Below are positions 8,336-17,017 of a stretch of DNA of 64,000 nucleotides, in pieces. Origin of the DNA: Pseudoalteromonas sp. XMcav2-N. GTDB taxonomy: Bacteria; Pseudomonadota; Gammaproteobacteria; Enterobacterales; Alteromonadaceae. Below the pieces are notes generated by a model. It was not told the origin of the DNA. It searched no databases and worked only from the letters and a program-made list of their open reading frames with translations. Location: assembly GCF_024124545.1 (NCBI RefSeq), contig NZ_JAMXSF010000016.1, positions 87,858 through 151,857 of the forward strand. Direction: 5' to 3'. The position numbers and the translations under genes are program-made. Every line of letters starts with the position of its first letter. The stretch's first letter is position 1.

Positions 8336-9466
8336 TTAAATTCTTTTCCCAGTTTTTTCCAGTAACCACACGTAAATCACGGGTATATCGTTTTTATATT
8401 GAATTCTCAGGTCTACTAACTCACCGCTGACACTTTCATTAATGGTAAATTCGCTGCTGGTGAGCAGGTATTGCCCCTGGTGGTGTTTTACTTCTACCTG
8501 CGCATCTACAGTGATCCCTTTGTTCTTGGCAATCTCTGTCAGGGCATCCTGAATAGCAAGCTTGATGGCGGTGCTGAGCAGGTTATCTGAGGTCATAGTA
8601 CCATCTTCACCAAACGCGCCTAAAACCAGGTGTCCACTGCGCTTCATGTCAGCTATGGCGCTTACTGTCGGTGTACTTATAGCCTCCAGAACATCTGGCT
8701 TATACAGACCGATTAGCGTGGAGCCATACTGACAGCTTTGGTGCAGTGCCAGCCGAGTGGGTACACCTTGTGCCGTTACTTTACCATTGCGATTAAAGTT
8801 TATTTCATGCTGCAAAGTACCATCGCGACTGATTGCACGCTCTTGCAGGTATTCCGTCGCATTTACCCGGGCCTGCAACAAAAAGCTCGCTACTGCTTTG
8901 GCATTGTGCTCACTGACTGAGATCTGCTGATGGGGCGATGCCGTGTAATAACTCACTCCCAGCACCTGATTACGCTGTTCATTTTCACAAAGCCAGGCAG
9001 GCTGGCAAAGCGCAAAGTCACAGTGACGTACAGGGCAGTTGGCACTTTCTTTAAGTGGCATGAAGCTGACATAGCTGTATTGGGTATCCTGGGTATTGAA
9101 GGGCGCTGAGTAATAGACGGTATGACCGGAAGATAACATCTGTGTGGGTTCATCCGGTGTCACACCTTGTAGGTCGCTGCGTTGCAACTGAATAGCATGA
9201 TAGGCCGCCAGCTTTTTGAGAGCACGGGTCCGACTGGCCAACTCAGAACCATTGGGAATGGCGCTGAACGGGGCCGCTGTACCAATGAAGCCAAGTTGTT
9301 CGGCTTGTTTTGGCGACTGAATCCAGCAGGGCTGGTGTGTTTCCCGGTGCTTTTCGGGTGGCTGTGGAAGCGTTTTACAGCCCGTGAAAACTAGGGTGCC
9401 AGATAGCAGAGCCCAAAGCAAAGGTGAATGCACAGTCGATCCTTGTGAATGTAGGTTACTGTCCAT
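8336..9466 (-). CDS. LPP20-like lipoprotein, last gene of module 1
   Basis: 376 residues. A hydrophobic leader ends in the lipobox FTGC (Cys at about residue 30), so it should be a lipid-anchored envelope protein. After the lipobox the stretch PCWIQSP...GFIGTA resembles the LPP20 lipoprotein domain; the middle has several cysteines (CPVRHCDFALCQPAWLC) that could form disulfides in the periplasm. Its start overlaps the 3' end of the kinase gene by 11 bp, so it is translationally coupled to it and is the seventh gene of the adaptor-ABC-regulator unit. Its function is unknown; a sensory or cargo role for the module is inference. The paralogous module 2 has no such gene. Confidence 0.65.
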   Translation of the reverse strand: MDSNLHSQGSTVHSPLLWALLSGTLVFTGCKTLPQPPEKHRETHQPCWIQSPKQAEQLGFIGTAAPFSAIPNGSELASRTRALKKLAAYHAIQLQRSDLQGVTPDEPTQMLSSGHTVYYSAPFNTQDTQYSYVSFMPLKESANCPVRHCDFALCQPAWLCENEQRNQVLGVSYYTASPHQQISVSEHNAKAVASFLLQARVNATEYLQERAISRDGTLQHEINFNRNGKVTAQGVPTRLALHQSCQYGSTLIGLYKPDVLEAISTPTVSAIADMKRSGHLVLGAFGEDGTMTSDNLLSTAIKLAIQDALTEIAKNKGITVDAQVEVKHHQGQYLLTSSEFTINESVSGELVDLRIQYKNDIPVIYVWLLEKTGKRI

Positions 9467-10790
9467 TCTCTCCCAAAGGTAAGTCGAATTCTACCATCAG
9501 GCCACCCTTTTCGCGGTTGCGGAGCCTCAACTGGCCCTGATGTGCTGTGATGATGTCATGACACAGGCTCAATCCGAGCCCAGTACCCTGAGATTTAGTC
9601 GAGTAAAATGGCTGCAGTGCCTGATGTAAATTACCCGGCTGGATCCCACATCCGCGGTCAACGATGGCAAAGCGAAGCCTGCTTTGATCCCGAACCACCT
9701 GCACCGAAATTTCGCTTTTATCACTGCCTGATTCGTGGGCATTTTTGAGCAAATTAAGCAACACTTGCTCTACCTGAGCAAGGTCGAAGTCTCCGCTGTA
9801 ATCGGGGACTGTGCCCAGTAGTGTAAAAGGGTAAAAGGTCTGCAATCTATCCAGAAGCGGTGCGATAGCGTGCGTTGCGCTGCTAGGGGCCGGTAAACGT
9901 GCATACTCTGCATAGCGCTGGATAAACTCGCTCAGATTATGCGCTCGCTGTGAAATGGTGTCCAGCATGTCTGGCAGCAGCTCAAGGTGTTTTTGCTGGT
10001 TCAGCATAGTCTGTGCCGAGCTGGTCAGTGACTGAATGGGTGCCAAAGAATTGTTTAGCTCGTGGCTTATCAGACGAATGGCATTTTTCCATAGCATGAT
10101 CTCTTCACGATTTTGCTCTGCCGAGACGTTTTTACAGATCACCAGCGTATGGGGCTGATAATTTAAAGTAACCTGTTCGATGCCAAGATAAAAAGTGTGC
10201 TTTTGCTCTTGTTGCTCAAAGCTTAACATACCTGCGTAACCCAGGCTGAGTGCCTGAGCCAGTGGTGCGGGTAAAGCATCACTGGCCGTTTCGAGTGTAC
10301 TGCCTGTGAGTGCGCCAGCTTGTTTGTTTAGCAACTGGCGCGCGGCAGCATTGTGGTAAACAATGTGGCGGTGTTTATCGAGCAACAGTGTCGCCATCGG
10401 TGAGGCCTGAACTATGCTATCCAGCACCAACTCTTTTTGATTGAGCTTTTGTTTCTGCTGCTTCAGGTTGGTTGTCAGCTGGTTGTACAGCTCAATCAGG
10501 CTGGTTAACTCAGGATCGGATGTTGGCGAAATCCGCAGTGACAGGTCACCATCTTTGATACTCTTAATGCCATCTTCTAAAGTCGCCAGTACCCGCTGAC
10601 GGCGGGCTGTTAAACGGCTCAGTAGTGCGAGTAAAGTCAGTAAGGAGATGAGCAGAATCGAACAACTGGCAATGATCACGGGGATTTGGTGGTGTAAAGC
10701 TATCGCCAGCGCTATCAGTGCGCAAGCAAGCACTAAAGTAGTACTTAACAGGATCTGGCCCGCGAAAGACCAGTGCAGGCGCACGTTCAT
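9456..10790 (-). CDS. NtrY-like sensor histidine kinase, module 1
   Basis: 444 residues. Two transmembrane helices (about 12-32 and 38-58) are separated by only about five residues, so there is no periplasmic sensor domain. A HAMP-like linker (60-110) and a PAS-like domain (about 124-225) follow. The H-box is ISHELNNSLAPIQSL with His243; the ATPase part has NLLKNAHES, DRGCGI and GTGLGLSLC. The gene overlaps the regulator by 4 bp and presumably phosphorylates it. The near-absent loop is the pattern called intramembrane sensing (as in BceS-type kinases), which often respond to an ABC transporter; that transporter is encoded just upstream. Paralogue: 38945-40276. Confidence 0.88.
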   Translation of the reverse strand: MNVRLHWSFAGQILLSTTLVLACALIALAIALHHQIPVIIASCSILLISLLTLLALLSRLTARRQRVLATLEDGIKSIKDGDLSLRISPTSDPELTSLIELYNQLTTNLKQQKQKLNQKELVLDSIVQASPMATLLLDKHRHIVYHNAAARQLLNKQAGALTGSTLETASDALPAPLAQALSLGYAGMLSFEQQEQKHTFYLGIEQVTLNYQPHTLVICKNVSAEQNREEIMLWKNAIRLISHELNNSLAPIQSLTSSAQTMLNQQKHLELLPDMLDTISQRAHNLSEFIQRYAEYARLPAPSSATHAIAPLLDRLQTFYPFTLLGTVPDYSGDFDLAQVEQVLLNLLKNAHESGSDKSEISVQVVRDQSRLRFAIVDRGCGIQPGNLHQALQPFYSTKSQGTGLGLSLCHDIITAHQGQLRLRNREKGGLMVEFDLPLGENGQ

Positions 10791-12118
10791 CGCTTAATTC
10801 CAAACTTGTCCATACGACGGTACATAGCCTGGCGACTTAAGCCAAGGCTCTTGGCCGCATGCGTTACATTACCCTGGTGTTTATCGAGGGCCTGGGTAAT
10901 ATCCTCAATAGTAAATTCATGGCTTGCCAGCGCAGACGCCGATGCATTCAGGCCCAGGTCCGTCGCTTCAATGCGCTCTCCGGCAGCGAGCAGCTCGGCC
11001 CGTCCTATGACATTTTGCAGCTCTCGCACATTGCCCGGCCAGGCATATCGCTTCAATAAGCGTTGCGCGCCTTCACTCAGCGATTTGTGGCTGCTGAGGA
11101 AATGCATAGCGAGCGGAACAATATCATCGGGTCGTTCAGCGAGGGGAGGAAGCCGCAGTTCAATCATATTCAGGCGGTAGTAGAGATCTTGTCTGAATTC
11201 TCCACGGGCGATGGCCTCATTCAGATTCGCATTGGTCGCACTGATCACCCTGACTTTCACTTTTTGCGTGGTGCTACTGCCAACGGCTTCAAACTCGCCA
11301 GTTTGCAGTACTCTGAGTAATTTTTGTTGTCCGGAAAGTGGCAGGTTACCAATCTCGTCAAGGAATAAAGTTCCGCCATCCGCAGCACTAAAGCGGCCTT
11401 CACGGCTTTTTGTTGCGCCAGTGTATGCACCGCTGACCACGCCAAACAACTCAGCTTCGATCAGATCTGCGGGCAGGGCACCGGCATTGACCCGAATAAA
11501 TGGTCTATCCCGATAGGCGCTGTTGGCCACCAAGAGCTCAGCGATTTTTTCCTTGCCAGCCCCATTAGGACCTGTGATCAAAACCTGAGCATCGGAATGT
11601 GCCACTTGTGTTGCAGTTTCAAGCAAAGACAACATGGCCTGATCGGCGAAGATCAATCCACAGAGGTCGTAATCCTGGCGAAGCTGCTCCTGTCTGACCT
11701 TAAACTGTTTTTTACTGCGGGTTTGAGCTTGCTGTAGCAGATACATTTCCAGCAAGTTGTTCACTGAGCTGAGGAGCTTGTCATCCTGCCAGGGTTTAGC
11801 AATATAATCAGCAGCCCCATGTTTAATGAGTTCTACGGCCATTTCCAGCTGGGCCCAGGCGGTTAGCAGGATAATTGGCAGATCCGGATTGAGTGCCCGG
11901 ATCTGATGATAAAGGGTTTTACCTTCTTCACCTGAAGTCGTGTCATGGGTGAAGTTCATATCCTGAATCACCAGATCGTAATCCTGTGACTGCAGCATGG
12001 CTAATCCCTGCTCTGGCGAACTCGCACCTTCGCAGTCGATATCGTTAATTAAAAAAAGAATTTTAAGCGCTTTGATAACATCAGTATTGTCATCAATCAC
12101 CAGAATTTTGTGTTGCAT
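10787..12118 (-). CDS. NtrC-family sigma-54-dependent response regulator, module 1 (GAYTGA)
   Basis: 443 residues: receiver (1-120), AAA+ domain (about 150-385), Fis-type helix-turn-helix (about 400-443, VTHAAKSLGLSRQAMYRRM). The phospho-acceptor is Asp53, followed by an unusual extra stretch containing DTTSGEEG (59-66). Walker A is GPNGAGKE (183-190), Walker B GTLFLDE (249-255). The sigma-54 contact loop reads GAYTGA (230-235) instead of GAFTGA. It is the partner of the kinase at 9456, likely activating sigma-54 promoters; the obvious target is the operon's own candidate promoter at 16789. It begins 54 bp after the permease stop, behind a hairpin. Confidence 0.9.
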   Translation of the reverse strand: MQHKILVIDDNTDVIKALKILFLINDIDCEGASSPEQGLAMLQSQDYDLVIQDMNFTHDTTSGEEGKTLYHQIRALNPDLPIILLTAWAQLEMAVELIKHGAADYIAKPWQDDKLLSSVNNLLEMYLLQQAQTRSKKQFKVRQEQLRQDYDLCGLIFADQAMLSLLETATQVAHSDAQVLITGPNGAGKEKIAELLVANSAYRDRPFIRVNAGALPADLIEAELFGVVSGAYTGATKSREGRFSAADGGTLFLDEIGNLPLSGQQKLLRVLQTGEFEAVGSSTTQKVKVRVISATNANLNEAIARGEFRQDLYYRLNMIELRLPPLAERPDDIVPLAMHFLSSHKSLSEGAQRLLKRYAWPGNVRELQNVIGRAELLAAGERIEATDLGLNASASALASHEFTIEDITQALDKHQGNVTHAAKSLGLSRQAMYRRMDKFGIKR

Positions 12119-12150
12119 GGCGTTATTTATCGTTATTATTTTATCAGTAT

Positions 12151-12170
12151 CAAGGGCTTTTCAGCCCTTG
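12151..12170 (-). other. Intercistronic hairpin between permease and regulator, module 1
   Basis: Perfect 8-bp arms CAAGGGCT/AGCCCTTG around a GAAA tetraloop (minus strand), immediately after the permease stop codon. No U-run follows, so it is more likely an mRNA-stability or partial-attenuation element than a full terminator. Module 2 has a comparable hairpin at the same junction (41698-41720). Confidence 0.55.
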
Positions 12171-12172
12171 GT

Positions 12173-13390
12173 TCAGGTTTTTGTGACTCTTGCAGGCGCT
12201 ATCTTAGCGGCTTTACGAACAGGAATATAGACTGCCACCGCACTGAGCAACCAGACAGAGATGGCAACCAAGACAGCCAGCCAGGGTTCTACCAGGCCTT
12301 GTGCTCGTAAATGAGTCACAAAATAATTGTTCAGCCATAAGGCCGCAAAACTGCCAAGCAGGATACCCGCCATGGCCAGCAATGCGTTTTCGATCAACAG
12401 CGTTTTAAGCACGGTGCTCTGGCTAGCACCCAGAGCGCGCAAAATACCAATGTCTTTTTTGCGGATAGAGACGGAAAATGAGACCAGGCCAATGATCCCA
12501 AATGTGGTGACCGCCACAGCGATCACACTGATCCCAATCATGATAAAGGCGAAAGTACTGCGGCCATCCCATAACCGCTTTTTTGCACGGGCAGCAAATT
12601 CTACTCGTTCTACTATGCGCCCACCTTGTTGGTACAGTGTGTCTTCAACGTCTTTTAAAATGGCTTCTGCGGTGCCTTTTTTGACTCTCAATAAATAGTT
12701 GATGTCTGTGTTGCCAAAATGCGCCTGAGGGACAATCGTCGAGTGATACCAGTGTTGCTCATAGACCGCACTTTCGCCGAGCATTTTATTCGCATAGACC
12801 CCGACGACTCGATAAGGCAGACGCGCGCGTTGTAAATACACGGTTTGTCCCAGCGCACTTTGTTCACCAAAAAGTGACTTCGCAAGGGCTTCGCTGATCA
12901 TGGCGACACTGGCAAAACGGCTCTGATCTGAACCCGCAAAGACAAACTCATTAGGATAGAAGTCCCGTCCTTGTGTGATAGTCAGGCCCAGAGTGGCAAC
13001 ACCTTCAGAGGTAATGTCAAACTGCGCATTTTCAATACCAGCTTCCTCCTGGTCGGTGGTTTTGTAAACCTGATTACTGCCCGAGACTGTGGCCAGCACC
13101 AGTTCATTGCTGGCATAAGTTACCTGAGTCACCTCTGGCAATGCACTGAGGTTGCTTAAATCCCGCTGGATCAGGGCTGATTTATCAACCTGGTTGTCAA
13201 ACACTTTAGTGTAGACGTTGAGTATCTCATACTCGTCCAGGTGAGAGGGTATCAGCCAGTTTTTGAGCGTCCCATAACTGATGAAGCTCGCATTGCCTAC
13301 TATTGTCACCGCAATGGCTATCTGGATCAGGATCATCAGTGAGATATTTCGGTGCTTAACAATAATTTTAAGTATATGTTTCAATGACAT
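12173..13390 (-). CDS. FtsX/MacB-type ABC permease, second half-size subunit of module 1
   Basis: 405 residues. One N-terminal membrane helix (about 18-40), a large periplasmic MacB_PCD-like domain (about 45-270), then three helices with the FtsX signature (SVSIRKKDIGILRALGASQSTVLKTLLIE region). The start has GAGGAT 6 nt upstream and is 4 bp from the preceding permease stop. Together with the gene at 13395 it supplies the two membrane halves that pair with the ATPase at 14766. Such MacB-like transporters act on substrates at the outer face of the inner membrane by mechanotransmission, rather than as classical importers. Substrate unknown. Confidence 0.85.
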   Translation of the reverse strand: MSLKHILKIIVKHRNISLMILIQIAIAVTIVGNASFISYGTLKNWLIPSHLDEYEILNVYTKVFDNQVDKSALIQRDLSNLSALPEVTQVTYASNELVLATVSGSNQVYKTTDQEEAGIENAQFDITSEGVATLGLTITQGRDFYPNEFVFAGSDQSRFASVAMISEALAKSLFGEQSALGQTVYLQRARLPYRVVGVYANKMLGESAVYEQHWYHSTIVPQAHFGNTDINYLLRVKKGTAEAILKDVEDTLYQQGGRIVERVEFAARAKKRLWDGRSTFAFIMIGISVIAVAVTTFGIIGLVSFSVSIRKKDIGILRALGASQSTVLKTLLIENALLAMAGILLGSFAALWLNNYFVTHLRAQGLVEPWLAVLVAISVWLLSAVAVYIPVRKAAKIAPARVTKT

Positions 13391-13394
13391 CGGC

Positions 13395-14756
13395 TTATCC
13401 TCTTAGCTGAGCTGCGGGTGCTGTGCGACTGGCTTTGATGATGGGGTAGAGCCCAGCGGTAAATATCGCGATAAAAATACCCATGGCGGCTTGCAACGCA
13501 AACGGAATATCCATGCTGTACATGCGGCGCACTTGCTCAGCATCGGCCAGGTAGTCCGCCTGATACAGCGCCAGATGAAACATGGCAACCAGTCCAAATT
13601 GTGCCAGCAGTATTCCCAGCACAATAGCAGCACCGCTGAGCATGCTGAGCTCCAGAAGCTGGATCTTCAGAATATATAGTTTGTTAGCTCCAAGTGCCCG
13701 ATACAAAGAGACCAGCCTGGCGCGACTTTGGTTTTTTGCCAGCAGGATCCCTATGGTGTTGATAAGACAAATCGCAAACAGCAAATAGGCAAACTTAAGG
13801 TAGATCTGCTCCCAGTAAAGGTTGTCACTCATCCTGTCGTTCAGAGTCGCAAGTTGGCCCAGATAGAAGGGCTCGGCGTGACCAAAGCGGCCCTGAGTAA
13901 CCTGTTGTTCTGCATAGTTACGTAGCCAAAGGGTGAGCTCTGCGTGGCTTTGTTCCTGGTTATGAGGGGCAAATTCTGCCCAGGCATGCAGATATCCACA
14001 CTCGGCAGTCTTTAACCCCTGAACATCGTCACGACGATAGCTGTTTCGCAGTGGCTCGTCTTTGGTACGACATGGCATATAGCCGGTGCGGGCAATATTA
14101 TTTGCATGTGCATACCCTAACGGTATAACAGCCATATCATTGACCCGGCCGCGAAAACGCATGTTCTGAAAACGACGCAAATAGGCTGACATATCCATGA
14201 CACCCACTACCTCAAGCTGGCGATTGTTGATAACAACTTGCTGACCGACCGAGTTCTCACCACCGAACAATAGGTCGTTGGCTTTTCTATCCAATACAAT
14301 GACGGCTGTGTTTTCCATATCTGCGCGCCAGGGTTCACCATAGATAAACGGAACCTGAAGTAAGTCAAAATATCCAGCATCTGCCGCTGAAGCTTCTACC
14401 GTGACGGGTCTGACGCTGCGATCCGGCAAGTCGATGACGAACGACGTCGTATAATTCAATGACAATCTTACGCTGTTGTGATTTGCCCAGTCGGCATAAA
14501 GTGACTGCGCATCCGTGTAGGTAAGTGGTGGCACACTAAAAGGCGAGCGATTCTCATAATCGGGGTCCATAAAGTTTAAGCTTACGTGGTAAATGCGATC
14601 GGCACGTTCGTCTATGGGGGAATGCCCACTGCGAGTTACTATGGTGCCCATAGTTAACAGAAGCGTAATGCCAATGGCCAGATTAAGAACCATCAGCAAG
14701 GTCAGTTTGCGTTTTTGTTTCAGACCACGCCAGGCCAGTTGCACTAAATCCTTCAT
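13395..14756 (-). CDS. FtsX/MacB-type ABC permease, first half-size subunit of module 1
   Basis: About 453 residues with the same design: N-terminal helix (MKDLVQLAWRGLKQKRKLTL then a hydrophobic segment), periplasmic domain with several cysteines (GYMPCRTKDE, KTAECGYLHAW), three C-terminal helices and the FtsX motif SLYRALGANKLYILKIQLLE. A GTG at 14765 would abut the ATPase stop, but the ATG at 14756 has AGGTGA five bases upstream and is preferred. Module 2 carries one 803-residue permease covering both halves, so the pair 13395/12173 is the split equivalent. Confidence 0.85.
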   Translation of the reverse strand: MKDLVQLAWRGLKQKRKLTLLMVLNLAIGITLLLTMGTIVTRSGHSPIDERADRIYHVSLNFMDPDYENRSPFSVPPLTYTDAQSLYADWANHNSVRLSLNYTTSFVIDLPDRSVRPVTVEASAADAGYFDLLQVPFIYGEPWRADMENTAVIVLDRKANDLLFGGENSVGQQVVINNRQLEVVGVMDMSAYLRRFQNMRFRGRVNDMAVIPLGYAHANNIARTGYMPCRTKDEPLRNSYRRDDVQGLKTAECGYLHAWAEFAPHNQEQSHAELTLWLRNYAEQQVTQGRFGHAEPFYLGQLATLNDRMSDNLYWEQIYLKFAYLLFAICLINTIGILLAKNQSRARLVSLYRALGANKLYILKIQLLELSMLSGAAIVLGILLAQFGLVAMFHLALYQADYLADAEQVRRMYSMDIPFALQAAMGIFIAIFTAGLYPIIKASRTAPAAQLRG

Positions 14757-14765
14757 TGCAGTCAC

Positions 14766-15461
14766 CTAAGAGATCAGCTCAACCAGTTCATTTTTATTGA
14801 TGTCGCGCAGTTGACCATCGAGGATCTGAATATTTCGATGGGCACGCTGTGCCAGCTCATTATCATGGGTCACCATGAGTAAGGTGGTGCCCTGACGATT
14901 AATCTCCTCCAGCAGGTCCATAACCTGTCTTGCCATCATAGTGTCCAGGTTACCGGTGGGTTCATCGGCGAGCAAAAAACGCGGCTGGCCCGCCAGTGCC
15001 CGGGCAATGGCGACCCGTTGTTGCTGACCACCACTTAACTGTGCGGGAAAGTGGCTGGCGCGGCCGCCAAGGCCGACTAGTTCAAGGCTGTCTTCAATAC
15101 GTTTTTTACGCGCCTGAGCGGATAAGCCCCGGAAAATCAGCGGCACTTCGATGTTGTCGTAAAGATTCAGGTCGCTGATCAGATTAAATCCCTGGAAAAT
15201 AAAGCCAATCTTTTCATTGCGCAAACGAGACAGCTGTTTATCACCTAATGTACTGACATCTTCTCCGTCCAGTTCATAGCTGCCTTGTTCGAAGCTTTCA
15301 AGCAGCCCGGTAATATTCAAAAAGGTCGTTTTACCTGAGCCAGACGGGCCTGTCACGGCAATAAATTCGCCTTCTTCTACGGTGAAATTAACGTCTGACA
15401 GTGCGTGTGTCTCGACCAGCTCAGTGCGATATATTTTACTGATGTTCTTCATGCGTAACAT
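14766..15461 (-). CDS. ABC transporter ATP-binding protein (MacB/LolD type), module 1
   Basis: 231 residues. Walker A GPSGSGKTT, signature LSGGQQQR, Walker B FLLADEPTGNLD and switch histidine in MVTHD are all intact. It is clearly paralogous to the ATPase of module 2: both carry VETHALSD near residue 17, GSYEL(D/N)G and FNLISDL. It is cytoplasmic and drives the two FtsX-type permeases downstream; its stop codon is within 10 bp of the next gene's start. Confidence 0.92.
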   Translation of the reverse strand: MLRMKNISKIYRTELVETHALSDVNFTVEEGEFIAVTGPSGSGKTTFLNITGLLESFEQGSYELDGEDVSTLGDKQLSRLRNEKIGFIFQGFNLISDLNLYDNIEVPLIFRGLSAQARKKRIEDSLELVGLGGRASHFPAQLSGGQQQRVAIARALAGQPRFLLADEPTGNLDTMMARQVMDLLEEINRQGTTLLMVTHDNELAQRAHRNIQILDGQLRDINKNELVELIS

Positions 15462-15479
15462 GGGTATGTTCCTTTATTA

Positions 15480-16748
15480 TTATTCGCTGAGGATCACTTG
15501 TTGTGATTGTCCGAAAGCAGCCAGACTTGAGATAATGATTGTATCACCAGGTTGTAGCCCCTGGGTAATCTCTACTTCTCTGACACTTTTGACACCCAGT
15601 GAAATAGGGGTTCTGAATGCGGAGTTTTGTTCAATTTTGTAGGCGGTGCGTGATGCGCCGGTTTCGACAAAGGCACCGCGTTCAACCTTAAGTACATTCT
15701 GTTTTTGCGCGATAATGATCTGAGCATTGACGCGTTGATTCTGCCGTAAATTTCCGGGCTGCTCGGTAAAGCGGATCCGACCACGAACCTGGCCCTGCTC
15801 AACTTCGGGAGAAATAGCCACTAAAGTTGCACTGTAGTGTTCATTGTTAATTTGTACATTTGCTCGCAAACCTATGCCCAGCTCATCTGCGAGGTTTTCA
15901 GGGATATAGGCTTCGACCTCCAGCTCGTTGAGGTTAACCAGTGACATCAATTGCGTGTCTCGCTGCACATGTTGCTTTTGCTGAACATTCAGTGTGCCGA
16001 CAATACCGGACAAAGGTGAATGCAAAGTCAGCGCTTCGACCTGGCGGCGTAATTCTTGTGTCAGGTGGCGCTGACGAATGAGATTGAGTTCGCTACTTTT
16101 TAGCTCAAAGCTGAGTCGCTCTTGCGCCAGTTGCAGGCTGGCAATGGCATGGCGCTCATTCAGCTCTGCACGTTTCAGAGCAACCTGAGTTTGTTCCATT
16201 TCCTCTTTGGAGATGATCTGTTTTTCGATACTGGTGCGGGCTCTGGCCATTTCACTTTGTGCGGCCTCGAGCTCTACTTTGGCCAGTTCCATTTGTTGCG
16301 TGTTGTCCAGCTGCTGTTGTTTGATGGCGATTTTCTGGCGACTCACTTCCATCTCCAGGCGTGCCAGGGTGGCTTCTTCCTGAAGTAGCTGGTTACGTAG
16401 TTCCGGACTGTCGATGGTCAACAATGCTTGCCCGGCCTTAATTTCATCGCCAGCTTTGACAAACAAAGTGACAGTGCCTGCCGCAATGGCGTACATCGAG
16501 GGACTATCTGCCGCCATGGTACGCCCTTCCACACGCAGGTCCTGGACCATGTCGCCTCTCACTACAGTGGCTGTTCGTAAGGTTTGTAACGACACCACCT
16601 GATCAGCGCTGAGCAGTTGGTCGAAACTGTTGTAGGAAGCTGTTGCTGCCCCTATTAGTCCGATGGCCGTCGCCATCGCTAGCCACCAGCGGGGCAGTCT
16701 GCGTGTTTGCTGGATCACTTTGTCTTGTTGTCTGGTATCTCGGATCAT
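15480..16748 (-). CDS. Periplasmic adaptor (HlyD/MacA family), first gene of module 1
   Basis: 422 residues. One N-terminal membrane anchor (about 22-40), a barrel-sandwich half motif (VRGDMVQDLRVEG ... AGTVTLFVKAGDEIKAGQ), a long alpha-helical hairpin (about 115-240, Glu/Gln-rich coiled coil) and the returning lipoyl half (LHSPLSGIVG), then beta-barrel and membrane-proximal domains. It bridges the inner-membrane ABC permeases to an outer-membrane channel such as TolC; no outer-membrane factor is encoded here. The ATG at 16748 is preceded by AGGAG at 11 nt. A sigma-54-like promoter lies about 45-57 bp upstream. Confidence 0.88.
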   Translation of the reverse strand: MIRDTRQQDKVIQQTRRLPRWWLAMATAIGLIGAATASYNSFDQLLSADQVVSLQTLRTATVVRGDMVQDLRVEGRTMAADSPSMYAIAAGTVTLFVKAGDEIKAGQALLTIDSPELRNQLLQEEATLARLEMEVSRQKIAIKQQQLDNTQQMELAKVELEAAQSEMARARTSIEKQIISKEEMEQTQVALKRAELNERHAIASLQLAQERLSFELKSSELNLIRQRHLTQELRRQVEALTLHSPLSGIVGTLNVQQKQHVQRDTQLMSLVNLNELEVEAYIPENLADELGIGLRANVQINNEHYSATLVAISPEVEQGQVRGRIRFTEQPGNLRQNQRVNAQIIIAQKQNVLKVERGAFVETGASRTAYKIEQNSAFRTPISLGVKSVREVEITQGLQPGDTIIISSLAAFGQSQQVILSE

Positions 16749-16788
16749 GCCGGGTACGGCTCCTTGTTTTCTGGATTACACTTCCTAT

Positions 16789-16805
16789 AACAAAATCAAT
16801 GCCAA
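16789..16805 (-). promoter_or_regulatory. Candidate sigma-54 promoter of module 1
   Basis: On the minus strand the sequence TTGGCATTGATTTTGTT fits the sigma-54 layout TGGCAC-N5-TTGCW, with the -24 GG exact and one deviation at -12 (TTGT for TTGC). The spacing is right, and the predicted start would leave a leader of about 30 nt before the adaptor ATG at 16748. The operon encodes its own NtrC-type activator, which makes the assignment more likely. Confidence 0.5.
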
Positions 16806-16865
16806 ATTTTAAGTTTATGAAATTAAAGGTTTATTTTGTTTTCCTCTGTTGTGTTGTTATAGCAG

Positions 16866-16912
16866 CGGACGGACAGCGGACAGTACGCGGACAGTGGATG
16901 GGTGTCCGGACA
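16866..16912. repeat. Phased CGGACA repeats in the intergenic region of module 1, candidate enhancer
   Basis: CGGAC begins at 16866, 16877 and 16888, exactly 11 bp apart (about one helical turn), and again at 16907 as half of the perfect palindrome TGTCCGGACA (16903-16912). The cluster lies about 75-120 bp upstream of the candidate sigma-54 promoter and about 105-150 bp upstream of the divergent gene at 17018. Both position and repetition suit a multimeric activator site; the binding protein is inferred, not shown. Confidence 0.6.
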
Positions 16913-17017
16913 GGTGTAAAGTGGGGAGCTGACAGAATACACTAGCATTGCTGGGTTGTTCCTGTACCATAGAGACATAAGCTAAGCTGTTGTTAATTAA
17001 GTGGTAATGGAGATACG

